Assembly: GCA_041674745.1 (NCBI GenBank)
Contig: JBAYVD010000017.1
Span: forward strand, 1-64,000
Source: UBA2040 sp041674745
Lineage (GTDB): Bacteria; Bacteroidota; Bacteroidia; Flavobacteriales_D; Crocinitomicaceae
DNA length: 64,000 nt
Reading direction: 5' to 3'
Shown: positions 1 to 8,272 of the stretch, in pieces
Numbering within the stretch: the stretch's first letter is position 1
Layout: each line of letters opens with the position of its first letter
The notes under the pieces: model-generated
What the model was told of the DNA's origin: nothing
Seen by the model: only the letters and a program-made list of their open reading frames with translations
The model's database searches: none
Program-made: the position numbers and the translations under genes

Positions 1-2
1 CA

Positions 3-24
3 CAACTTCACAGAAGTTGGTTTT
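3..24 (+). terminator. Terminator-like hairpin at window edge
   Basis: The stem CAACTTC, loop ACA, GAAGTTG is followed by GTTTTATT. It would end a plus-strand transcript entering from outside the window. The stem is only 7 bp, so this is a modest call. Confidence 0.4.
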
Positions 25-32
25 ATTCGGAG

Positions 33-52
33 CCAAGGACCCTCTGATTAAC
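33..52 (-). repeat. Partial copy of tRNA-Asn (anticodon to T-stem)
   Basis: These 20 bases are identical to 124-143 inside the tRNA-Asn gene. The copy begins at the anticodon GTT and runs through the 3' anticodon stem, variable loop and first T-stem strand, then diverges. No 5' half is present, so it cannot fold as a tRNA. It is either a degenerate tRNA copy or an old attachment-site remnant. Confidence 0.6.
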
Positions 53-76
53 TTTAATTATTTCCTGAAAACAAAA

Positions 77-100
77 AAGTCCAGCATTTCTGCTGGACTT
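77..100 (-). terminator. Terminator downstream of tRNA-Asn
   Basis: A perfect 10-bp stem (AAGTCCAGCA / TGCTGGACTT) has a 4-nt loop. On the minus strand it is followed by TTTTGTTTTC. It lies 4 nt beyond the 3' end of the tRNA and should terminate it. Confidence 0.8.
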
Positions 101-103
101 TTG

Positions 104-177
104 CTCTTCCTCTTGGGCTCGAACCAAGGACCCTCTGATTAACAGTCAGATGCTCTAACCAACTGAGCTAAGGAAGA
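104..177 (-). tRNA. tRNA-Asn (anticodon GTT)
   Basis: Read on the minus strand this folds as a 74-nt cloverleaf. The acceptor stem TCTTCCT/AGGAAGA is perfect, the D stem is GCTC/GAGC, the anticodon stem is TCTGA/TCAGA with loop CTGTTAA (anticodon GTT), and the T stem is CTTGG/CCAAG with loop TTCGAGC. The discriminator base is G. CCA is not fully encoded and would be added after transcription. A terminator follows directly. Confidence 0.95.
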
Positions 178-255
178 ATTTCACACCCTCATTTCTGAAA
201 GCGAGTGCAAATATAATGAAACAATTTTTACTCCCCAACCAAATTGATGAAAATT

Positions 256-693
256 TTAAAAATCATCTTCATCGAGGGTAAATTCACTCAGGGCATCAAA
301 GCTCGAATCATCACTGTTATCAGTGGTTTCGTCTGTATAAACATCCTCCTGTTTGATGGTGCGCAGAATGTTGATCGTGTCCACATTCATTCGAATTTCG
401 GCTCTCAATTGACCATCTTCGCTGGTATACGCCTTGGCAACAGGTGTGCCGATGAGTTCGACCAAGGTTCCTTTTTTAAGAAAATCCATGATTTTTAGAT
501 TGGCCCCTTCTTTTTTCCAGATGGTACAATTCACCCAAGTCGTCTTCGTTTTTGCTTCACCTGTTTTTCGATCTTTCCAATTTTTATTGTGGGCAACCGG
601 AAAACTTATGGCTACAACACCTCTTTCCATACTTCGTGTTGTCGCGTCTTTTCCTACATTTCCAATCAATCGTGTCTCAAATACTGTTGCCAT
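256..693 (-). CDS. ssb: Single-stranded DNA-binding protein
   Basis: A 145-residue SSB of the OB-fold family. It coats single-stranded DNA during replication, repair and recombination. Residues 1-110 form the OB fold (start MATVFETRLIGNVGKDA, then WVNCTIWKK). The tail is short and acidic and ends DEDDF, matching the family's C-terminal tip that recruits partner proteins. At 145 aa it is a little shorter than the E. coli protein (about 178 aa) because the linker is short. It is a single gene between tRNA-Asn and a membrane protein, with the same orientation on both sides. Housekeeping ssb is the likely role, but Bacteroidota often carry more than one copy. Confidence 0.92.
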   Translation of the reverse strand: MATVFETRLIGNVGKDATTRSMERGVVAISFPVAHNKNWKDRKTGEAKTKTTWVNCTIWKKEGANLKIMDFLKKGTLVELIGTPVAKAYTSEDGQLRAEIRMNVDTINILRTIKQEDVYTDETTDNSDDSSFDALSEFTLDEDDF

Positions 694-766
694 AAAAATT
701 TTAGCGTAAAATAGTTAGTTAAAGCTAGCCATTTTAGCGAATTTACAACAACCCTGCCAACATTTT

Positions 767-2023
767 TTATTCAGTATCCTCCAATCGATTGTCGCGAAAG
801 GCAGAAGGGATTAAATCGGGAAGTATTTTCAAAATAATGGGAAGTAAAATAGCACCACCAGGAAGTAAAAAGATTGCCAATGCAGGAATGGATCTAGCGA
901 TATCTTTGAATTGGGTTTTTACCAAATCCTTTTCTTCTTTGGACAAGTCTTCTTTGGCTGATTTCGTAATAAGAAAAACCAAGTCTTTGCTTTCTTTTAA
1001 TTCCATCGCCAATTTGTCTTTATTTCTGGCGAGAATTTTAATCCAGCGCTTGGATAAATTGCCATACAATTTTTCATAAGACGAGGCACCACTCAATAAA
1101 TCTTCTTTTTCACTGTTCCGAAGAACGAAATTCTCGATCATTGTCACGGCATAATTGACTTCTTTCTTCGGCACTTTTAAAAAGGCACACAACTCTAAAA
1201 AACTTTCATTCTCTTCAGGAATCGACTCTTGATTTACCAAAACGGTAAGTGCAAATATGTCTATTAAAAACCGTCTAAAAAGCCAATTTTCATGAACAAT
1301 TTGAGTAAAATCTGTCAATTGGGCTCCTTTTTTGAAGCGTTCCTTTGCTTTGGATTTTTGTTTGTCGTTCAAACTCGCTGAATCCAGAAAAATCTTGAAC
1401 ATGGCTTTTTCCTTTTCAGCGATGACCTGGTCTGAAAAGGCGGCAACCGAAATGGCAATCAAAGCATTGTCTGCCAATTCACTATACTGAGAGAGCGTGT
1501 CCTGTTTGTTTTTTAAGAATTGACGGTAGAGAATTACATCCAAGTAAACGAAAGCATTGGAAAGATAATTCACCCAAAACTTCCCCTCCGTCAATCTGTA
1601 TTTGACATTGAGTCGACTCGCTAAGATGTTCTCCAATCTTTCATCGAATGTTTCAGCGATAAACAAACCCAAAACCTTGGAGATAATCGGCGAACTGTGA
1701 CCTTGATAAAACCGTAATAGAGAAAGTTTGAATTCTTTTTTCTCAAAAGGCTTATCCTGATTTTCTTGTCGGTAAACAAACAGTAAAGATTCGAACAGCA
1801 ACAACTTTAATTTCTCGGTTTTGGTCCATTTGCTTTCGTCCAAACCTTTCGCAAACAACAATTCTACTGGCACACCAAAACTCACCCCGGTTCGCAACAA
1901 GCTAAAATGCACTTGTTCCTTTTTGTTGAAACCCGTAGGCATGGGAATATCCAAATTGAAATGGTTTTTCGCCAACAATTCAAGATATTTATTCAACCAA
2001 CCTTTGGAGCCTGGAGCGATCAT
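767..2023 (-). CDS. LETM1-like membrane-associated protein
   Basis: A 418-residue protein resembling the Bacteroidota family named LETM1-related biofilm-associated protein. The supporting part is the C-terminus (about residues 377-412): a Pro/Gly-broken hydrophobic stretch, PALAIFLLPGGAILLP, then LIPSAFRDN, as in the LETM1 ribosome-binding-like region. Residues about 185-235 form a helical block (ALIAISVAAFSDQ) reminiscent of TerB-like domains. No signal peptide is visible. It starts 2 bp after the stop of the upstream lamin-tail protein, so the two are probably co-transcribed. The function is unknown; the family name comes from sequence similarity and mutant phenotypes in relatives. Confidence 0.65.
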   Translation of the reverse strand: MIAPGSKGWLNKYLELLAKNHFNLDIPMPTGFNKKEQVHFSLLRTGVSFGVPVELLFAKGLDESKWTKTEKLKLLLFESLLFVYRQENQDKPFEKKEFKLSLLRFYQGHSSPIISKVLGLFIAETFDERLENILASRLNVKYRLTEGKFWVNYLSNAFVYLDVILYRQFLKNKQDTLSQYSELADNALIAISVAAFSDQVIAEKEKAMFKIFLDSASLNDKQKSKAKERFKKGAQLTDFTQIVHENWLFRRFLIDIFALTVLVNQESIPEENESFLELCAFLKVPKKEVNYAVTMIENFVLRNSEKEDLLSGASSYEKLYGNLSKRWIKILARNKDKLAMELKESKDLVFLITKSAKEDLSKEEKDLVKTQFKDIARSIPALAIFLLPGGAILLPIILKILPDLIPSAFRDNRLEDTE

Positions 2024-2025
2024 TT

Positions 2026-4596
2026 TTAAATTTTACCTGCTAATATACATGTCTTTTTGTCAACGAAAATCATTCCTCCATTGGGTCGAAAGACTTCAAA
2101 AACCAAAATGTATTGACCAATACTGGCTTTGTTTCCATCTTTGTTGACGCCGTCCCAAGTAAACAATCCTTCAGTTGCCAAGTATTCATTTTCTTTTAAT
2201 TTGCGAATCAATCGACCGTATTCATCATAGACGAATAAATTGGCCAATAAGTCCGTTTCATTCATTTTATAGCGAATTTGCAAAACGTCTTCAAATCCAT
2301 CATTGTCTGGTGAAAGCACTTTGGAGGGTAACGTAAATTCACCCGCCGAAACTGTAGGTACGAATTGAGAATTCTCTCGGCCCGGCGTGCCAAACCCAAA
2401 AGATTCCGCTGCCGTATGCCAATTGTCAGCTAAATTACTCAGATCTTCCGAATTGATGCGTTCCAAAGATTTACCATCGTTGTTATCCAAAAGCGAAAAA
2501 TGCCAATCGGCTAAATACGAAACCCGGTCCAAAATCGTCCCATTGTTCAGCAAAACAACGGTACCTGAATCATTGCTGTAACTCGGTAAATCACTTTGCA
2601 CAAAACGACCCGCACCATGATACGTATAATTCATTTTCACCTGGTTGGTGTCTTTTGAAACCACCACATATTCGTTTGGATAAAGTAAAAAGTGCGTTTG
2701 GATACTTTTCAAATTCGCCACTGAATCTCCAATAATATTGGCAAAATGCCAGTCAAACAAATCCACTACTTTCTCCGATTGATTGTACAATTCTACATAA
2801 TCACTTCCGCCTGTGAGTGGATCAAAAAGGATTTCGTTGATGACAACATCTGCTTCCACAGGGACATCTGGCAAAATAAATTCAGCTGAAAGCGTTGTTG
2901 AATTGCCAGCACAATCTGCAATACCTTGCAAGCTTATTTGATAGGTCGAGGAAACAGCAAAATCCGGCGAAAACCAGAAATCGACCGAAATCGGTTGAGA
3001 CGTGGAAATAGAACGATTCGTTTCTACCAAAATTGGTTGTACAGCAACGATAGAATTTACCAGTGCAATAGAATCAAGCGGTTCATTGAATAGAATAGTC
3101 AATTTATTGGGCGCTTCTACGAGAATACTTTTTAATGTAGGTGCATCTGTGTCTGGCGTATTCGAAAAAACAGAATTTTGTTGGCCGGGCGTTCCTCCAA
3201 GAATTGAATTGCTGGCAATCCAATTTGTCTCTGATGAACAAACTAAAGTCGGGTTAATTCGTTCCAAAGTAAAACCTCCATCTTGCTTGATTGCATCTTG
3301 GTACCAAGTATCTGAATAGCTTATTTTGTCCAACACGACGCCATTGCTGTCTTTCAAAACTACGTTGTCTCCAGCATTGTTCAAACTCGGAAAACTGGCA
3401 ACGTCCACTGCCCCTGGATAAAAAGCAACGGAGGAAGTCGCACACAAAATTTTGTATTCCCCAGGAGCGATAAAAGATCCTCCAATCGTTCCATCTGCGG
3501 ATGCGTCTCCCAACTTCCAATTGCTCAAGTTAAAATACTTGTTGCTTCGGTTGAATATTTCTACAAATTCCAATTCAGGCAACCCAACCGAAGGAGTTGG
3601 ATCGGCAAACACCTCATTGACAATCACGTCGCCTGGCAAAGGATTCTCTCCTACTAAATAAGTGAAAATAAAAGACTGCGACAAGGAATCATTCCCCACC
3701 AAATCTTGCATATTCAAAGCAAACAAGGTATATGAATTTCCATTCATCATGGGCGTTGCAGTAGTCAAATGAACCAATTTAGGATTTACACCGTCTAAAA
3801 CAGCGGATGTAAAACTGTTGAACGGCTGTAAGTCAAAATTATTCGGATCTTCAGCGATCGTTTGATTGATGGGTTCATTGAACAAGATGTCCAAAACAGA
3901 TTGCCCAACTACGGACACCGACAACAAAACCGGAGCCGCAATGTCTACGACAATGTTTCCGACATAAATATCGTCCAAATAAAATTTGTTGGCATTGGAA
4001 GAAGTATAAACACACTGCCATGAAAAATGCGTCCCCAGCAAATTCTGTGCGTCGGTTCCCGAAGCTTCCAATACATAATTCGTTCCACCCGTTGCATCGG
4101 TGAAAAGACTCCAGAATCCCGTATTATCTCTTGTGATTTTAATTCCAAAATTAAACGAAGTCGCAATTTGCCCACTCGCCCCGGCACAAATTTGGGTGGA
4201 AATACCTCCTACTTGTTTGAAAAGTCTGACTGCATCCGTGGTAAGCGCTTCCCCCAACTGCAAATAAAAACCATCCGGATTGGTCGTTGGATCAGCGCCA
4301 TTGGCAACCAAATAAATTCGTCCAAAATTACTAGCAGACGGCGAAAAAGACATCTTAACCCGGAAGCGCCATTCTTTATCGTCCAAGGTTGAAAGTCCAT
4401 GCGGTACGGACAAAAATGAAGTGGCCGAAATGGCTAAATTACTTTGAAGTTCAAAATTCGAATTGACCACAAAATCGGTTACAGTACCCGACCAAGTTGG
4501 ATTCGTAGTAATATCACCGTCTGAAAAATCTTCTGTAATCTGTGAAAAACCAACCGAAAACAGAAAGAGTTGTAAAATAAATAGAAGAGTCTTCAT
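2026..4596 (-). CDS. Secreted lamin-tail-domain protein with FlgD-like C-terminus
   Basis: An exported protein of 856 residues. The chosen start gives a clear signal peptide (MKTLLFILQLFLFSVGFSQ); an upstream in-frame ATG at 4659 would bury it and abut asd. An N-terminal beta-rich region is followed by Ig-like Big_5-type segments (containing LFNEPI and LFNEPL). There are two lamin-tail (LTD) domains, recognisable from VIVNEVFADPTP and VVINEILFDPLTGGSDYVELYN. The C-terminus is an Ig fold of the FlgD type (LSPDNDGFEDVL, FTWDGVNKDGNKASIGQY). LTD proteins in this phylum are typically surface-exposed or secreted. The substrate or ligand is unknown. It heads a two-gene unit with the LETM1-like protein. 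Confidence 0.75.
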   Translation of the reverse strand: MKTLLFILQLFLFSVGFSQITEDFSDGDITTNPTWSGTVTDFVVNSNFELQSNLAISATSFLSVPHGLSTLDDKEWRFRVKMSFSPSASNFGRIYLVANGADPTTNPDGFYLQLGEALTTDAVRLFKQVGGISTQICAGASGQIATSFNFGIKITRDNTGFWSLFTDATGGTNYVLEASGTDAQNLLGTHFSWQCVYTSSNANKFYLDDIYVGNIVVDIAAPVLLSVSVVGQSVLDILFNEPINQTIAEDPNNFDLQPFNSFTSAVLDGVNPKLVHLTTATPMMNGNSYTLFALNMQDLVGNDSLSQSFIFTYLVGENPLPGDVIVNEVFADPTPSVGLPELEFVEIFNRSNKYFNLSNWKLGDASADGTIGGSFIAPGEYKILCATSSVAFYPGAVDVASFPSLNNAGDNVVLKDSNGVVLDKISYSDTWYQDAIKQDGGFTLERINPTLVCSSETNWIASNSILGGTPGQQNSVFSNTPDTDAPTLKSILVEAPNKLTILFNEPLDSIALVNSIVAVQPILVETNRSISTSQPISVDFWFSPDFAVSSTYQISLQGIADCAGNSTTLSAEFILPDVPVEADVVINEILFDPLTGGSDYVELYNQSEKVVDLFDWHFANIIGDSVANLKSIQTHFLLYPNEYVVVSKDTNQVKMNYTYHGAGRFVQSDLPSYSNDSGTVVLLNNGTILDRVSYLADWHFSLLDNNDGKSLERINSEDLSNLADNWHTAAESFGFGTPGRENSQFVPTVSAGEFTLPSKVLSPDNDGFEDVLQIRYKMNETDLLANLFVYDEYGRLIRKLKENEYLATEGLFTWDGVNKDGNKASIGQYILVFEVFRPNGGMIFVDKKTCILAGKI

Positions 4597-4606
4597 GCAC
4601 ACAAAC

Positions 4607-4633
4607 TTGGCGTGGTTAAATATAGTAATTTTG
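4607..4633 (+). promoter_or_regulatory. asd promoter, -33 TTG and -7 TAATTTTG
   Basis: TTG at 4607-4609 and TAATTTTG at 4626-4633 are separated by 16 bp, close to the Bacteroidota consensus TTTG-N17-23-TAnnTTTG. The asd ATG is 27 nt after the box. Confidence 0.55.
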
Positions 4634-4659
4634 TAAGCACACATCAATAAATAGTTCAT

Positions 4660-5646
4660 ATGAAAGTCGCAGTTGTAGGGGCAACAGGCATGGTTGGTCA
4701 GGTAATGTTAAAAGTTTTAGCAGAACAAAAGTTTCCGGTTACCGAATTGGTACCCGTAGCATCGGAGAATTCCATTGGAAAATCGATTACTTTTCAAGGC
4801 AAAGATTACCAAGTAGTTAGTATGAAAGATGCCGTTGACGCCAAATGCGCTGTAGCCATTTTTTCAGCTGGCGGCGATACATCATTGGAATGGGCTCCCA
4901 AATTTGCGGAAGTGGGCACAACTGTTATTGACAATAGCTCTGCATGGCGCATGCATGCTGACAAAAAATTGGTGATTCCCGAAATCAATGGAAATGTTTT
5001 AACGGCACAAGACAAAATAATCGCCAATCCCAATTGTTCCACAATTCAATTATTGATGGTTTTGGCGCCTTTGCATCAAAAATATGCGATTAAACGTGTG
5101 TTGGTTTCTACCTACCAATCCATTACAGGAACGGGTGTAAAAGCCATGCAACAGATGGAAAATGAGCGTAATGGCATTTCTGGAGAAATGGCGTACCACT
5201 ACCCGATTGATAAAAACTGTATTCCACAATGTGATTCCTTTGTTGAAAACGGCTATACCAAAGAGGAAATGAAATTGACCAACGAAACGAAAAAAATTCT
5301 TGATCCAGCCATTCGTTTGAGTGCAACGGCCGTGCGTGTACCCGTTGTGGGTGGACATTCTGAAGCCGTGAACATAGAATTTGAAAACGACTTTGATTTA
5401 GCGGAGATTAAAACACTTTTGGCGGCTACTTCTGGCGTAACGGTTCAAGACAACAACGAAACGTTCGAGTATCCGATGCCACGATTTGCGGAAGGGAAAA
5501 ATGATGTGTTTGTAGGCAGAATTCGCCGAGATGAAAGTCAAGACAATACCTTGAATTTGTGGATTGTATCTGACAATTTGCGCAAAGGTGCCGCAACCAA
5601 CGCGGTTCAAATTGCTCAATTGTTGGTGGACAAAGGATTGTTGTAG
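4660..5646 (+). CDS. asd: Aspartate-semialdehyde dehydrogenase
   Basis: A 328-residue enzyme that reduces aspartyl phosphate to aspartate semialdehyde with NADPH. This is the branch point to lysine/diaminopimelate, threonine and methionine. The NADP-binding loop is GATGMVG (7-13), the catalytic Cys126 lies in NPNCSTIQ, and the active-site His233 lies in GGHSEAVN. Length and motifs are those of a complete family member. It is transcribed alone, divergently from the lamin-tail gene, from the promoter at 4607-4633. Confidence 0.96.
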   Translation: MKVAVVGATGMVGQVMLKVLAEQKFPVTELVPVASENSIGKSITFQGKDYQVVSMKDAVDAKCAVAIFSAGGDTSLEWAPKFAEVGTTVIDNSSAWRMHADKKLVIPEINGNVLTAQDKIIANPNCSTIQLLMVLAPLHQKYAIKRVLVSTYQSITGTGVKAMQQMENERNGISGEMAYHYPIDKNCIPQCDSFVENGYTKEEMKLTNETKKILDPAIRLSATAVRVPVVGGHSEAVNIEFENDFDLAEIKTLLAATSGVTVQDNNETFEYPMPRFAEGKNDVFVGRIRRDESQDNTLNLWIVSDNLRKGAATNAVQIAQLLVDKGLL

Positions 5647-5720
5647 TTTGTTCTTTGCTGAATGAATTAAACTATTTTTCTATTTGCTTCTCTTTTTACT
5701 GGTTTTAAAGTCTAAAAATA

Positions 5721-5881
5721 AAATTTGCGAAGACTAAAAGTTTAGGCCTAAAACCAACTTTAAACGCGCTTTTTAAAATTTGATTTAAAGCATGTTACAA
5801 CGGTAAGCCTTCCCCCAATCCGGGAATTCTAAAATTTGCGAAGACACCGCGAAGCAGCACCATAGGTAAAAAGTTTAGGCC
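5721..5881. repeat. Two-copy degenerate intergenic repeat
   Basis: The 277-bp gap after asd holds two copies of a bipartite element. Copy 1 is AAATTTGCGAAGAC (5721-5734) followed by AAAAGTTTAGGCC (5736-5748). Copy 2 is the same first half (5832-5845) followed, after a 22-bp insertion, by AAAAGTTTAGGCC (5869-5881). No gene is visible in the gap. Confidence 0.55.
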
Positions 5882-5923
5882 AAAATCGAATTTAAATTTT
5901 GGATTTCTTGTGAACTTTTATGA

Positions 5924-6532
5924 TTATCTCCACAACCGAACTCTACTTCTCAACACCGATTCTCGGTAATCGTCTAGTTTTTCGTTGTGGTTTTTATTGA
6001 GAAATTTGGTCATTAATTTGTAAGTTCCTTTGCCCTGTTTAAAATCCATTTCTTCACCAAAAATTGGCATTCCGGCTAAGAAATAAACGGTTTTTTCGCC
6101 GATGGAAATGGGTGCCATTTCTTTTTTCAAAAGAATCGGTTCGATCAACATCAAATGGTTTTGCTTCATCAAATCAGAAAGGGAGCGGTAATCAGAATAG
6201 CATTGAATGGTATGACCCGGTCCGTACCAGGTTTCTTTTTCTATTGCGTGATTGGTCAATTTTTCTAGCCATTCCACTGGCCATTGTCGATTGGGGTTGT
6301 CTTTTTCGTCCAAATCCCAATATTTCGGAATGCAAAAAAACAATTCATTGTATTCTTGTCCTTCGTGGCGCGGGTGAACAGGCATTTTGTAGTTGGAAAA
6401 TCCGCAAGTAACCAAAATGGTAATAGCTGATTGTTCGTTCAAATCAAGTTGCAAAATGTCCAATCGGTCGCTTACTTTTTTGTAAACCGAAACATTTTCT
6501 GTTCCAAATCGCTGTTGTAATTCTTGAATCAC
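5924..6532 (-). CDS. Suppressor-of-fused (SUFU) domain protein
   Basis: A 202-residue cytoplasmic protein without signal peptide or membrane segment. The core has the SUFU-family pattern: ITILVTCGFSNYKM, then ELFFCIPKYWDL, then WPVEWLEKL and WYGPGHTI. Bacterial SUFU proteins are proposed to be immunity or binding proteins in toxin systems (established family inference). No toxin gene lies next to it, so that role is not supported here. It lies 26 bp downstream of the DUF6495 gene on the same strand, so the two may share a transcript. Confidence 0.7.
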   Translation of the reverse strand: MIQELQQRFGTENVSVYKKVSDRLDILQLDLNEQSAITILVTCGFSNYKMPVHPRHEGQEYNELFFCIPKYWDLDEKDNPNRQWPVEWLEKLTNHAIEKETWYGPGHTIQCYSDYRSLSDLMKQNHLMLIEPILLKKEMAPISIGEKTVYFLAGMPIFGEEMDFKQGKGTYKLMTKFLNKNHNEKLDDYRESVLRSRVRLWR

Positions 6533-6558
6533 GTTTTTGGTTTAAAGGTAGTCCTAAT

Positions 6559-7032
6559 TTATTGACCGATGAGTATTTCCAAGGCTTCCCAAAATTCTCG
6601 GGAAGAATTCAAACAACCTTGTTCTATCATTTGATGAATTTCTAGTTCCCGCAAGGTGGAATAGGGTTTTTCACTTTTGAAGATGTCCAAATCACTTAAT
6701 TGATTGAGCAAAGCCACATGAATGCTTTCTGGTGTACTTAAATCCACGTTGTTTCCCGCTTTGGCAACAATGGAAATCATTTTCAATTTATCCGCCGTAC
6801 AGCGGAACACCAAACAGGATCCTTCACTTCTAAATTCGATGAATTCAATTTTTTGATAGACTTTTTCCAAGACCAAATCCGAAAACATTTCCACTAATTC
6901 CGTTGCTTTTTCAAGCTTGTTTTCGTTCATCGCCAACCACTCTTCGTTGGTCACGCCGTTGGTGATCATAAAGTGTTTGAAATCTTCGTCAAAAATTTCT
7001 TGTTCTTCTTTGCTGAGCATGCGGTATTTCAT
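6559..7032 (-). CDS. DUF6495-like small cytosolic protein
   Basis: A 157-residue soluble acidic protein that starts MKYRMLSKEEQEIFDEDF. The opening and the FSDLVLEKVYQKIEF segment resemble the Bacteroidota family DUF6495. That assignment is from memory of the family pattern. No enzymatic motif is visible. The start codon lies only 4 nt from a TAnnTTTG box (7037-7044), so the mRNA is predicted to be leaderless. It probably forms a two-gene unit with the SUFU protein. Confidence 0.6.
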   Translation of the reverse strand: MKYRMLSKEEQEIFDEDFKHFMITNGVTNEEWLAMNENKLEKATELVEMFSDLVLEKVYQKIEFIEFRSEGSCLVFRCTADKLKMISIVAKAGNNVDLSTPESIHVALLNQLSDLDIFKSEKPYSTLRELEIHQMIEQGCLNSSREFWEALEILIGQ

Positions 7033-7036
7033 TTTG

Positions 7037-7044
7037 CAAAGTTA
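7037..7044 (-). promoter_or_regulatory. -7 box TAACTTTG, DUF6495 gene
   Basis: An exact TAnnTTTG match on the minus strand, 4 nt from the ATG. Confidence 0.55.
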
Positions 7045-7098
7045 TGGATTCGTGTGAAATAAAGACTACGAATCGTATGGTTCGATTGCTATAAATCT

Positions 7099-7106
7099 TA
7101 CTTTTG
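7099..7106 (+). promoter_or_regulatory. -7 box TACTTTTG, dxr
   Basis: An exact TAnnTTTG match with 5 nt to the dxr ATG at 7112. An in-frame GTG at 7106 falls inside the box, which argues against that earlier start. Confidence 0.55.
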
Positions 7107-7111
7107 TGTCG

Positions 7112-8272
7112 ATGACAAAACAGAAAGGAATTGCCATTTTGGGTTCTACTGGATCCATTGGTACACAAGCGCTGGAGGTGATAGAAGCTTATCCAGAATT
7201 TTTTGATTTACGCGTATTGACCGCGCATTCCAATGCTGATTTGTTGATTGCGCAAGCAAAAAAACACCAACCTCAAGCCGTTGTTATTGGGGATGAGTCC
7301 AAATACGACTATGTAAAACAAGCCTTGTGGGATGATGACATCGTTGTTTACGCAGGTGAAAACTCACTTTCTGAAGTCGTGACATTCAACGAAGTCGATA
7401 CGGTATTAACGGCTTTGGTCGGTTATGCTGGTCTGAAACCTACTTTGGCTGCCATTGGCGCTAAAAAAACCATCGCTTTGGCCAACAAAGAAACCTTGGT
7501 GGTGGCAGGCGAATTAGTCACCAAAGAAGCGAAAGCCAATGGCGTGAATATTTATCCTGTTGATTCCGAACATTCGGCTATTTTTCAGTGTTTGGTGGGT
7601 GAATTTCACAATAAAATTGAAAAGATCTATTTGACAGCCTCTGGTGGACCTTTCCGTGGTTGGACGCAAGAACAGCTGAAAACGGTTACCAAAGCACAAG
7701 CTTTAAAACACCCGAATTGGGAAATGGGCGCCAAAATCACGATTGATTCTGCTTCGTTGATGAACAAAGGTTTGGAAGTCATTGAAGCGAAATGGCTGTT
7801 CAATTTAAAACCTGAACAAATCGATGTGATTGTGCATCCGCAATCGATTGTGCATTCTTTGGTACAATTTGAAGACGGGAGCATGAAAGCACAAATGGGC
7901 TTGCCAGACATGAAATTGCCCATTCAATTTGCCTTGACCTATCCGGATCGATTCAAAACAAATTTTCCTCGATTCAATTTCATGGATTATCCGCAATTGA
8001 CCTTTGAACAAGCGGATCGCAAAACTTTTAAAAATCTAGATTTGGCTTTCGAAGCAATGGAATTGGAGGGAACCGCAGCTTGTGCGTTGAATGCCAGCAA
8101 CGAAATTGTGGTGGATGCTTTCTTGAAAGAAAAAATTGGCTTTTTAGACATTGCTGAAATCAACGCCTTCGTGTTGCACGAATCCCAAAATATACTCCAA
8201 CCAAGCTACGAAGATTACGTCGAAATAGATCGCACGGCTCGAGAATTGGCCAATTCTAAAATTAAAAATTAA
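7112..8272 (+). CDS. dxr: 1-deoxy-D-xylulose 5-phosphate reductoisomerase
   Basis: A 386-residue enzyme that catalyses the committed step of the MEP isoprenoid pathway, DXP to MEP with NADPH and a divalent metal. The NADPH loop is GSTGSIG (11-17). The metal and substrate region has DSEHSAIFQCL, with TASGGPFRGW and HPNWEMGAKITIDSASLMNKGLE further on, all family signatures. ATG 7112 is preferred over GTG 7106 because the latter overlaps the promoter box. The stop codon shares its last base with the start of the next gene (TAATG), implying translational coupling. A second MEP-pathway gene, ispG, lies at 54453-56366. Confidence 0.96.
   Translation: MTKQKGIAILGSTGSIGTQALEVIEAYPEFFDLRVLTAHSNADLLIAQAKKHQPQAVVIGDESKYDYVKQALWDDDIVVYAGENSLSEVVTFNEVDTVLTALVGYAGLKPTLAAIGAKKTIALANKETLVVAGELVTKEAKANGVNIYPVDSEHSAIFQCLVGEFHNKIEKIYLTASGGPFRGWTQEQLKTVTKAQALKHPNWEMGAKITIDSASLMNKGLEVIEAKWLFNLKPEQIDVIVHPQSIVHSLVQFEDGSMKAQMGLPDMKLPIQFALTYPDRFKTNFPRFNFMDYPQLTFEQADRKTFKNLDLAFEAMELEGTAACALNASNEIVVDAFLKEKIGFLDIAEINAFVLHESQNILQPSYEDYVEIDRTARELANSKIKN

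Noticed and set aside
2026..4659. Longer lamin-tail protein starting at 4659
   Set aside because: The extra 21 residues precede a clear signal peptide and the start would abut asd; ATG 4596 is better.
5924..6532. Toxin-immunity pair for the SUFU protein
   Set aside because: No toxin gene lies next to it; the neighbour is a DUF6495-like protein.
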